From Suillus spraguei (taxonomy: Eukaryota > Basidiomycota > Agaricomycetes > Boletales > Suillaceae), in NCBI GenBank assembly GCA_016800925.1, contig JABCPU010000495.1, positions 1 through 46,111 of the forward strand: DNA of 46,111 nt, written 5' to 3'. A program made the translations under genes and the position numbers. Position 1 is the first letter of the stretch, and each line of letters starts with the position of its first letter. Positions 22,486 through 32,388 of the stretch are shown here, one piece after another. The notes beneath the pieces were generated by a model. The model ran no database searches. It was not told the origin of the DNA and saw nothing but the letters and a program-made list of their open reading frames with translations.

Positions 22486-25400
22486 CTTGGAGAAACAAAG
22501 ACTTGACATATGTTTCTCCCAATGTATTACTAAGACTTGTACGTGCTGTAGGTGAAAGAAAAGAACTTCGTGTCCCTATCACCCTTCACTCGCGTACTCG
22601 CTTGAAATCCGTCGACACCACCGCTGTTATTGATTCAGGAGTGGCAGGAACATTCATTCCAGAGGAGTTTGTGAAACTCCATCAAATCACACGACGAAAA
22701 CTCAAAACACCATTTCGAGTTACTACAGCCGATGGGACTCTTATTAAAGGAGGACCAATCACACATTACTGTCTCCTCATGGTCAAGATTGATGAACGAA
22801 CCATGTATGGAAAATTCAATATCACCAAACTAGGAAGAAGAGATCAAATTCTTCTGGGAATTCCATGGTTATGCGCAATGAACCCAAGTATAGATTGGGC
22901 CGCCGAAACACTAGTCCTTCCTCGAACAACGAAATCGAATGAAATAGAAATCGATATGGATAATGATCGGAAGAAGAACAGATTACCCCTGATTTTCAAC
23001 TGCCATCCTAAGAAATGGCAACACTCTCAACTTCCACGATCCCTCATTATTCCCTCTATCCCTGAAGATCCAAAGCCCGAAGTACAAATGCCATGTACTA
23101 CAGATCCCATTCCTCGTGTACAATTGCCACGACCAGTATCACCAATTCCCGCGCAGAAAAGTGCAAGAATGAATCCGAACCGAGCATTGGGTCGACAAGA
23201 GCCTATTGAGCAATGGCCAATAGAAGAACAGAGGTATGGAAAAAGAAAAGCAGAAGAGGAGATCTCTGGACGGGATACCAATGTATTAAAATTATCCAAG
23301 TTCTATGTACCCCCGAAAACTCTTCAACACACTCCCTCGCTTTTATTGAAGAAATCCCCGATGAAGAAGAACCTGTGCCCTCGTTGATCCCAACAGAGGA
23401 TGATGAACAATTCGACACAATGCAGGATGTCTGGCACGCACCAGAAGTCCGTGAGATTTCCTCCTACGAACTTGGCGATGGAGAATTTCTGGTGGAATAT
23501 GACACCACTGGAGTTAGCATGAGAATCATAGAAGAAGTTTCCATGGACACGCCCCTCACACATGATGGAACTTCTCGATTCGAACAACTCTCCAACTATT
23601 CCGCAATTCCCCTTCCTCCTCCGAAATATAGTAACAAAGCTCAGGAATTCGCCACGGATGAGAAGGAAAAGAAAAAGAAATCCTTTGAAGAATTGGTCCC
23701 GGACTATCTACACGACTTCGCAGACGTCTTTGCTAAAGACGGATTAAACAAACTACCCCCCGAACGCCCCAGTATTGATCATCAGATTGATACTAAACCC
23801 GGTTCTATCCCTCGCATGTCTAAGGTTTACCCGTTATCGGAAAAAGAATGCACTGCCGTCAAAACGTTTATCGATGAAAACGTTGCAAAAGGTTTCATCT
23901 CAGAATCGAAGTCACCCCAAGCCAGTGGCTTCTTCTTTGTGGGAAAGAAGAGTGGAGAATTGCGTCCCTGTCAAGATTATCGCTACATCAATGATTGGAC
24001 AGTCAAGAACGCCTATCCGCTCCCACTCCCTATCTCCCTTGTCACACGCCTTCACAATGCACAGTTCTTTACAAAAATGGATATTCGGTCCGGGTATAAC
24101 AATATTCGCATCCATCCCGATGATCGCTGGAAAGCTCCTTTTACTACGGAATTCGGTCTCTTTGAACCGAATGTCATGTTCTTTGGCCTTTGTAATTCCC
24201 GGCAACTTTCCAAGCATACATGAATCGTACGTTCCAGCAGGAAATTAATGAAGGATGGATGGTTATCTACATGGTCGATATCCTGATTTTCTCTACAACC
24301 ATGGTAGAACACTGCGAACGGACAAGACGGGTTTTGATGAAGATACGAAAGGAACATTTGTTTTTAAAACCAGAGAAATGCACCTTCGATGCAGAAGAAG
24401 TGGAATATCTCGGAATGATAATTCGCCCCAGACAAGTAGCTATGGATGCCGCCAAGACCAAGGGAATTTCCGAATGGCCAGTCCCTAAATCTGTAAAAGA
24501 TGTTTGGTCATTCCTTGGCTTTTGCAACTTCTACCGCACATTCATTTCCCACTATTCTGACATCGCCCGACCTCTTATCGATTTAACAAAGAAAGATAAG
24601 GCCTTTGATTGGTCAACCGAATGCATGGACACCTTCGAAGAACTGAAATGGCGTTTTACATCTCAACCGGTACTCCGTAACCCTGATCCTTCCCGACAAT
24701 TTGCTATTGCTACCAACGCTTCGCTCGTAGCAACCGGTGGAGTTCTCTTGCAGACTGATGAAAATGGTGTTTATCACCCATGTGCATATCTCTCACAGTC
24801 TTTGAACCCCACAGAACGCAATTATCAGATCTTTGACTGGGAACTCCTCGCCGTAATCCGGGCATTGAACGAATGGCATCATTATCTCGAAGGAAACCCA
24901 CACCCTGTCTTGGTATTCACCGACCACAAGAACCTTCTGTACTTTAGAAGTGCACAGAAGCTTACCCATCGCCAAGCACATTTGCAATTGATTTTGTCTA
25001 TCTATGACATCGAACTGCATCACATTGCAGGTACTAAATTAGCAGTACCTGATGCACTATCCCGCCGGCCCGACTATGATTCCGGAAAAGATGATAACGA
25101 GGACCAGACACTCCTCCCTGACACTCTATTCGTTTGTCTTATTGATACTGATCTGAAGGATGTCTTATCATCTTCTGACCCCCTCGACGACCCTGTCTTC
25201 AAAATGGCGTCTGATGCCCTTGATGGCATGTGCCTTCCTCCCATGAAATCGGCACTCTCTGACTGGAAGATTGAGGAGAACGTCCTCTATTTTAAAAATT
25301 GTGCCTATATTCCACCGGCACATCGCCCTGATATCTTGAAAAGGTATCATGATCATGCTACTGCGGGACATCCTGGCCGGTTCAAAACCGAAGAACTCAT

Positions 25401-26590
25401 TAAACGTGAAGCCTGGTGGCCCTCTATGGGCTCTTATATTCAGAAATACGTTGAAGGTTGCGCCCTTTGTCAACAAATGAAAGCGGATACTCACCCAGTC
25501 CGGCCCCCGCTTACCCTGATTCCCTTGTCTGCGACTCGACCTTTCTACCAGGTCTCTGTTGATCTGATCACTGACCTCCCTGTCTCTGGAGGCTTTGACA
25601 GTATCATGGTCGTGGTAGACCATGGCCTTATGAAAGGGGTAATTATTATCCCTTGTTTGAAAACCATCACTTCCGAAGGCATTGCTAAACTATTTTTGAA
25701 ACATGTCTACCGACGATTTGGACTCCATGACAAAGTTATCTCGGATCGAGGTCCACAATTCCTATCTCGCTTCTCTAAGGAACTTGCTCGACTTCTCGAC
25801 TACGTCATCGCTCCATCCACAGCTTATCACCCACAGACTGATGGTCAAACTGAAAGGCTAAATCAAGAACTAGAAACATACCTACGCATCTATTGTCGCA
25901 ACAATCCTGAAGATTGGGTAGAACACCTACCAATCGCTGAATTCGTCCACAACCACCGAAAACATGATGCAAGGAACGCATCACCCTTCTATCTCATGAT
26001 GGGATACGAACCACGCGCCATCCCTCACCTTATCCCTGATTCATCCGTCCCGCAGCAGAAGATCGAGTACGATCCCTGCAGAAGATAAGAGAAGAAGCAA
26101 TCGCCTGTCATAATATTGCAATGCAAACAATGGCTGAATGATCCCGAGGAGATAAGTACATTCCATGGAAGATCGGAGATAAAGTTTGGCTATCTGCCGC
26201 TAATCTTAGACTCAAACTTCCATCAAGGAAACTCACACCAAAACGATATGGACCCTTCCCGATCATCGACGTCTTATCACCCATCACGTTCACGCTCAAA
26301 CTCCCTCCGCAGTGGAAGATCCATCCTACATTCCACGCTTCCGTTCTATCATCCTATAGCGAAACAGATGTACACGGTCCGAACTTCCCCGAACCACCAC
26401 CTGACATCATCGAAGAAGAAGAAGAATATGAAATAGAGGCAATTCTTTCTCACAAAGGAACCAGCACTCGCCGACGCTATCTCATTTCTTGGAAAGGATA
26501 TTCATCAGGAGACAACGAATGGCTCCCAGAAAAGAACTTGAAGAACTCCCTCGAATCTTGAATGCATATAAGAAGCAACACGCCCTCTGA
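22450..26590 (+). pseudogene. pol of copy C: protease, RT, RNase H, integrase, chromodomain
   Basis: Protease (DSGVAGTFI, GRRDQILLGIPWL) and linker are open from about 22470. A frameshift near 23330 follows, then RT in a second frame to about 24200. A 1-nt deletion in the SPATFQ codons shifts it again, and a 622-codon frame runs 24220-26088. The RT active site is YMVD (GTC 24274-24276), losing a catalytic Asp. RNase H starts IATNASL (Asn 24715-24717). The integrase keeps the HHCC region (AGHPGRF, CALCQQ) and the DDE core (VDLITDLP, SDRGPQF, TERLNQELE). A deletion near 26051 and a TGA near 26140 precede the C-terminal domain and the chromodomain (RRRYLISWKGYSSGDNEW). The ancestral stop is TGA 26588-26590. 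Confidence 0.92.
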
Positions 26591-26645
26591 TCATCCTTTA
26601 GTCAATCAACTCGCACTAAGCACTTGATCAACTATCATCATTGAA

Positions 26646-28105
26646 ATGTCTTTCCCCACTGCCTACATCACCCCCGTCACCATTGCCAACAATGACTCCG
26701 ACTCTGATGCTGAACACTATGGATCCCTTACCACCGAAATCGACAACACTTCCTACATTGAAGCCGTCCTTCTATGTGAAGGACATGCCCTTGAAATTGA
26801 AAGAATCCTCACAGAAAAAGGTGCCTTCCCAGCCCTCCTCCTTTTCAACATTATCCATACTGCCGCCCTCATCGAAGCTACAGCCAATGAAACTACAGAT
26901 GCTACATATTGTCAACGCTTCTTACATCTTCAAAAACGCATTCGTTCTTATGCTATGTTGTTGCTTCCCGGTTCTTTTAAAAGCGATGTTGAAGAAGCTA
27001 TTCACATCGTGGCCGAATGTCGAGCAGGCATTGCTCGACCTCCCTCTCCGCAGGAAAATGCGCCACTTCCTATTCCAGCACCCCCTGCTTCGCGCATGTA
27101 TTCTAGTGTTGACGCCCTTGCTGGCTTATGCACTGCTGTCCAAGAGATCGGGCAGCTCACCAATGCAGTCGTCGAAACCATCCAGCAATCAGTCGCTGAA
27201 ACCAGAGCAGCCAGAAACTTAGTTGAAGAAGCCATCACTGATTTGCAACAAACACAAGCCGACCTCGCTTCTCCCCAAACCCCATCTCCATCGAACAACC
27301 AACTTCATCGTCTCCCGTTGTAGTCTCTCATGACCATCCCGCATGGTTATATGAGCCCTGTACAGAGGAACAGTGTGAAGCTGCAAAAAGATTAGGAATT
27401 TCCATAGCTGAATTAATAGCACTAGGTCCTCGTCTTCGCGACCTTCACATTCATCCCCCATGTCTATTCCATCATCGTTTGGTCCAATGGATCCTGTCTC
27501 ACAAGTCTTAGTAAAAGACTTAGGCATCACTTCCCCTCTTCCTCTAACAACTCCTTGCGGACGCTGAACGTGAACCACTCCCGACCTCCCGCATCTGCGT
27601 ATACCCTGACCACCAAGCAACAGGCACAGCTTCGACGCGACAACGCCTTTGCCTTAAAACGCATGACACGAAGAAAGGGAAGAAGCGTGCTAGATCCACC
27701 AGCCCTACACCCGTTATCTCACCATCACATTATGCATGTCCATTTCCAACACTGATGAAAACATGAAATGCCGAGTCTGTGGCATCATCGGACATCGACA
27801 AAAGAATTGTCTCGACTATCAGTGTCAAATCTGTCTGCGACACGGTCCCACCCATCTATCCATTTATTGCCCTCAGCGTCGTGGGGAACCCCGTTCACGC
27901 TTACCTGGAAGGACGATGGATTTTATGATGCACTACGTAGGTGGGAACAGTATCTTATTAACGTCGACGACGAAAAGAAGGTCGACGAGCGAGAACTGTA
28001 GCAGAGGAGGAGGCGGCTTATATGTTAGGAGGAAGTGCCGCTGATGAAGACGTCGCTAACTACGACGACTATGATCCCGTCTATGACGACAACAGAGATG
28101 TTTGA
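26646..28105 (+). pseudogene. Third ORF of copy C (reference copy), zinc-knuckle protein
   Basis: Starts 55 nt after the pol stop. Open for 225 codons (26646-27323): MSFPTAYITP start, helical region (YIEAVLLCEGHALEIERIL; SYAMLLLPGSFKS; VEEAIHIVAE), Pro-rich PPSPQENAPLPIPAPP linker, and a coiled-coil-like stretch (AVQEIGQLTNAVVETIQQ). It then shifts frame. A middle part (PSSFGPMDPVS) leads to the knuckle CRVCGIIGHRQKNC, a CX2CX6HX4C motif (CQICLRH...HLSIYC), the WKDDGFYDALRRWEQYL block, and an acidic DDYDPVYDDNRDV end. TGA 28103-28105 lies in the hairpin. It occupies the position where env would sit in retroviruses but has no visible signal peptide or membrane anchor in this frame. Its job is unknown; RNA or DNA binding is inferred. 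Confidence 0.8.
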
Positions 28106-28121
28106 AAGTCGGTGACTTTCA
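28103..28121 (+). promoter_or_regulatory. Conserved hairpin at the third-ORF stop, copy C
   Basis: TGAAAGTC-GGT-GACTTTCA, an 8-bp perfect stem with a 3-nt loop. The stop codon TGA is the first three bases of the 5' arm. In subfamily I (copy A) the stem is GTAAAGTC/GACTTTAC, where the outer pairs change on both sides. Confidence 0.65.
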
Positions 28122-28125
28122 ATGT

Positions 28126-28138
28126 AATAAGGGGGTAA
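28126..28138 (+). promoter_or_regulatory. Polypurine tract, copy C
   Basis: AATAAGGGGGTAA directly precedes the 3' LTR and should prime plus-strand DNA synthesis. The same tract precedes the 3' LTRs of copies B and E; copies A (39762-39774) and D have AAAACGGGGGTAA. Confidence 0.8.
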
Positions 28139-28603
28139 TGTTACAGTCGTACGTGCCCCTATTCATTTTCCCTTTATACTCTTACTTGTATATCATGTCA
28201 CATGACTCTGACTCATATGCTCAACGCATCTGTACAACACATGCCTTCCTTATTAGGATACGCAGTTACATTCTCACGGTTACCTGGTCTGTGCACATAT
28301 ATCTACCTATTTAAGCACAGTGTACTTGTAGTAGATTCCCTACTTTAATCTTACTGGGTTTTACCTGGAACATCCTTCGCTTAGGTCTCCAACCTGAATC
28401 ATCTCTAAGTCTAAGCACTCCTTAGCCTTAGTCTCTATTCTTGCAGAACCTCTTGGACTTATCCTTGAGGCCAGACCCTTGATCGTACTCGGAACGCGTT
28501 CCTTGTACTTTCACCTTGTCCTCTTGTGGACATTGTAAGAACCTCCCAGCAGACCGTCTGTGTCTTTTCACTGTCGCTGGTGACGCCACCCCAGTTCGTA
28601 ACA
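28139..28603 (+). repeat. 3' LTR of copy C
   Basis: 465 bp, TGTTACAGTCG to GTTCGTAACA. It differs from the 5' LTR by a few substitutions and a short deletion near 28392. Confidence 0.94.
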
Positions 28604-29466
28604 ATTGGATGATTGGATGAGCATAGCTCTGTGGATCTTAGAGGAAGTGTTGGCTACTAGAGAGGAGTAGGTCCGGATATGGTGTAGAGATAGTATAGAC
28701 TACTTCCGACAAGGTCCGGAATAGAAACAGACAGTATAAGACTACCAAAGGTAGAGTCGGAGGTGAAACAGATGATAGACGGAGATGGACGAAGTCTGAA
28801 AAGATTATAGCACATAGGATCAAAGCTCCGGCCTAGGGTGTGATCCATAGGCCTGAGTCAGAAGCTTTACAAGGGCCGGAGCCCAAGTGCAAGAATGGAA
28901 ATGGAGTTATATAGACATGATAACAGGATACAGAGTAATCAAAGGAATATACAGAAGTAGGAACAATGAATCAGACTAAGGTCTGCAGGAGTTGTACTAC
29001 AAGTTTATATACTGTAGGAGCATGCCGGAGGGTAAGTACAGATAGTCCGAGGCTATGTCTGAAGCATACAGAAACACATTAGTAAGTACAGGGGACATAA
29101 GGCTATGAACTCGGAGATGAAGCTCTATGAAATACTTATCAAGACGGAGGCAGAGATCACTGAGAACCGGAAGCACAGAGATACCGGCCAGGTTTTCTAA
29201 AGGGAATCACAGGTCGCAAAAGTGGATAATGCCGGATGGCAGGAATGGTTGGATATGGACTGGATTGGATATGGACACGATTGGATATGGACATGGATAG
29301 ATATGGACACAGATCGGATATGGACACGATGGATATGGATTGGAGTGGATGGGTGGATCAGATATGCGTAGGTTGGGTGTCTGGATGTCCATGGATTGGA
29401 TTTGATCTAGACCTGAATGTACGGTATATGACAGGGTCGAAGACTGGATAGTCGATGATCAGGTGG

Positions 29467-29478
29467 ACTTTAATCTTT
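29467..29478 (-). promoter_or_regulatory. Self-primer binding site, copy B
   Basis: Read on the minus strand, AAAGATTAAAGT follows the 5' LTR. It is the exact partner of ACTTTAATCTT in the copy B LTR. Confidence 0.75.
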
Positions 29479-29956
29479 TGTTATGAACTGGGGTGGCATC
29501 ACCAGTGACAGTGAAAAGACACAGACGGTCTGCTGGGAAGTTCTACAATGTCCAGAAGAGGACAAGGTGAAAGTACAAGGAACACGTTCCAAGTACTATC
29601 AAGGGTTCAGCCTCAAAGACAAGTCTAAGAGGTTCTACAAGAATAGAGACTAAGACTAAGGAGTGCTTAGACTTAGAGACAATTCAAGATGACTAAAGAT
29701 TGGGGATCTTTAGCGAAGAGGAATCCAGGTAAAACCCAGTAAGATTAAAGTAAAGTATACAAGTGTAATACAATGTGCTTAAATAGGTCAATATGTGCGC
29801 ATGGACCAAGAGAGACATCAGAACGTAAGTGCATATCCAAAGAAGGAAGGCAACTATAGTCCAGATGCGTTGAGCATATGAGTCAGAGTCATGTTATGTA
29901 ATATACAAGTAAAGAGGACGAAAAGAGAATGAATAGGGGCACGTACGACTGTAACA
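29479..29956 (-). repeat. 5' LTR of copy B
   Basis: 478 bp; pairs with 12128-12605. The right flank CCTCC is the TSD, and the third ORF of copy A resumes directly beyond it. Confidence 0.93.
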
Positions 29957-30956
29957 CCTCCTCTGCCCTGGACACGCAACCGAGATTGAAAAGATCCTTA
30001 CCAGCAAGGATGCGTTCATCACCATCCTCCTTACCAACATCATCCGCACAGCCGCCCTCGTGAAACTCTATGCCTTGACATTCAAGATGATGTTATCCAT
30101 CAATGAATCCTACACTGCCAGAAATGTATTCGCTCTTACGGGCTGTTTCTCCTTCCTGATTCTTCTAAGGCTGATGTTGAAATGGCTATTCACATCGTGG
30201 CCGAGCGTCAAGCAGGCGTGGCTAGACCTCCCTCTCTGCAAAGAGATCCACTCCCAATTCCTGCTCCTCCCACCTGTGATTTGGGCACTCGTTCTAATAT
30301 CACTGCCCTTACTGGCTTACTTGTTGCTGTTCAGGAAGCCAACAACACAGCCGACGCCATTATGGGAGAACTTGAAGTGGCAACGGTCGATTCCAGAGAA
30401 GCTTGAGTACTAGTCGCTCGCTTAATCAACGCCGTCCATCATTATGAAACGCAATCCACACCACCCCCTATTGATACTACCACCATGCTTGATGAGGACA
30501 CAGAACCTCCTCACCTATTTACTGAATGCCCCGCCACACATGAAAAAGCAGTCATAACTAGAGAGCTACATAACAAGCTTGCTGAGATTATCACGCTCGG
30601 GAATCGTGTAGTAGAAGAACAAGATAACGAGTCTGCCGAAGTCACTGCACTTGGCCAACAGCTAAAAGAACTCCACATCCATCACCATGGTCGTCCCCAA
30701 TACCTTCGACTCTACCATCCCCATCCTTGTAGAAGCCTTGGGGCCTATGACTTCCTCAGACCCAAATAAGTTGCTAGCCACAGCGACCATGACACCAGCA
30801 CCCTCCATTTACACTATCACGACAACCAAATCGAGGACATTCATTCTAGTAATGAACGAGCCTTAGACGCATCACCCGCAAATGAGGAAAGAAACGTACA
30901 CACTCTACGAGTCCCCACCGCCGCATCATCACTCCAACTCCACTTCGGAAAGCAAA

Positions 30957-31427
30957 TGTTACAATGTACGTGCCCCTATTCATTTTCCATCTCCTTTACT
31001 TTGTATATTACGTAATGTGACTCTAACTCATATGCTCAATGCATCTGTACTATAGTAGCCTTCCTCCTTTTGATAACGCACTTACATTCTCACATCTCTC
31101 TTGGTCCGTGCGCACATATTGGCTTATTTAAGCACATTGTATTATGCTTGTATACTTTACTTTAATCTTACTGGGTTTTACCTGGAATATCCTTCGCTTA
31201 GGTCCCAACCTAAGTCGTCTGAATCATCTCTAAGTCTAAGCACTCCTTGGTCTTAGTCTCTGTTCTACCGATTGTCTTAGAGTTGCAACTCTTCGACCGA
31301 ACTCTTGATCCTACTTGGAATCCTTCCTAAGTAGTAGTCTTCGTTCTCTTTTGAATGTAGTCAAACTTCCCAGCAGACCGTCTGTGTCTTATCACTGTCG
31401 CTGGTGATGCCACCCCAGTTTGTAACA
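30957..31427 (+). repeat. 5' LTR of copy D
   Basis: 471 bp, TGTTACAATG to GTTTGTAACA. TATTTAAG 31125-31132; predicted RNA start ACTTTAATCTT 31159-31169. Confidence 0.93.
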
Positions 31428-31439
31428 AAAGATTAAAGT
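31428..31439 (+). promoter_or_regulatory. Self-primer binding site, copy D
   Basis: AAAGATTAAAGT, an intact 11-nt complement to the predicted RNA start in the same LTR. Confidence 0.75.
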
Positions 31440-31561
31440 CCTTCGATCACAGACTACTCAGTCTCTGACCCCACCTCCTCGAAACTTGATAAAGCCCTAA
31501 TGGACAGCAAGACCAACATGTAGGCACCGAGAAAGTATAACTCACCAGATGATTCATCATC

Positions 31562-32388
31562 ATGGCTACCACCAAAGAATTTGAATATAAATTGGTCTCC
31601 CAACCGGTTTTGATGGAGATCGCGACAACTCCCTGGAATTCATCCAATCATGCAATCTGTACTTCGACATCAATGAAAAGCTTTACACCGCCGATAAGCA
31701 GAAAATCATTTTCATTACATCCTTCATGACGAAAAGAATGCCAAATCTTGGAAAGAACAATTCCTCGCTCACGCTCAATCAACCGATACTTCTGGACAAA
31801 AAGTGGGCTATGGGACATTGAAAGATTTCATGAAAAGTTTCAATGAAGCTTTCGAACCAGTGGATACTAAAGGAACTGCATTAACAAGCTTAGGGACCTC
31901 AAGCAAGGAACCGGCGATCTCCACACTTACATCGCTGACTTTGAGGCACTTGCGGCTAAGGCCCATATCACCAAAGACGCAACAAAGATTCAGTTCTTCC
32001 AAGACGGCCTCAACCTAGGTATCCTAACCAAACTCTTCATGCCCAGTGACGTCTCAGAAGTATTCCGCAACGTTGTACTGCAATGCGTTTCCATTGATAA
32101 CTCCCATCAACACCTTCTGGCATTACGAGCACATCATGCTCCACAGAAGAAGAAGAACTATGGAAATGCGTGTTACACGCCAAGTCAAGATTCAAACGCA
32201 ATGGTAGTAGACGAATCTCTGATATGGAAAGATCCGAATGTATGAAAAAGGGACAATGCTTCGGATGCAAGAAGACTGGACACCGTATTCATAACTGTCC
32301 TGAAAGGAAGAAGAAGACTCCACTTCGTCAAACTGAAGTCAAGGACGAAGAAGACGAAACCATGAGGCGGATCATAGAGAATTTTTAA
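31562..32388 (+). pseudogene. gag of copy D
   Basis: ATG 31562 (MATTKEFEYK), then a 1-nt deletion at AAATTGG shifts the frame within 12 codons. More single-base losses follow (near 31730, 31888 and 32212). Capsid-like segments (YGTLKDFMKSFNEAFEPVD; FRNVVLQCVSIDNSH) and the knuckle CFGCKKTGHRIHNC (from 32257) are recognisable. The tail ends GAG AAT TTT TAA (32386-32388), the same gag end as in copy B, with pol in the -1 frame. Confidence 0.87.

Larger units (their letters stand above)
20978..28603 (+). mobile_element. Copy C: near-complete L1 gypsy element, youngest layer
   Basis: 7626 bp with both LTRs and exact TSD ATTGG (20973-20977 and 28604-28608). It is the only uninterrupted L1 copy, so it serves as the structural reference: LTR, primer site, leader, gag 21652, pol, third ORF 26646-28105, hairpin, polypurine tract, LTR. 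It lies inside an LTR (L4) inside copy B inside copy A, so it is among the last insertions. It is defective, with YMVD in RT, Asn in RNase H, a 2-nt insertion in the primer site, one TGA in gag and several 1-nt deletions. Subfamily II with copy E. Confidence 0.94.
20507..29433 (-). repeat. Solo LTR, family L4, minus orientation, split by copy C
   Basis: Two pieces, 20507-20977 and 28604-29433, about 1.3 kb together, matching 16378-17659 in reverse. Copy C sits between them with TSD ATTGG. The left flank is CAATG and the right flank GGGTC. The minisatellite at 29236-29400 (GGATATGGACA-like units) is slightly longer than in the plus copy. It forms the right inversion junction of copy B. Confidence 0.88.
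12128..29956 (-). mobile_element. Copy B: minus-strand L1 gypsy element, internally inverted
   Basis: Inserted into the third ORF of copy A with TSD CTTCC (12123-12127) / CCTCC (29957-29961). Its 3' LTR is at 12128-12605 and its 5' LTR at 29479-29956. The internal part is in three blocks: 12606-16377 (minus; RT end to third ORF), 17660-20506 (plus; leader, gag, protease, RT) and 29434-29478 (minus; primer site and leader). The blocks total about 7.6 kb with the LTRs, equal to copy C, and do not overlap, so they are one element. The middle block was flipped between two inverted L4 LTRs. The two LTRs differ at only a few percent of sites, mostly CpG transitions. Confidence 0.9.

Noticed and set aside
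26641..27222. Calling the hydrophobic alternate frame a membrane or envelope-like gene
   Set aside because: The overlapping main frame shows clear conservation and the zinc-knuckle layout, so the alternate frame is kept only as a finding.
29207..29451. Repetitive ORFs on both strands (DMDMDRYG-like and SNPYPSCPYP-like)
   Set aside because: They are translations of the L4 minisatellite and not genes.
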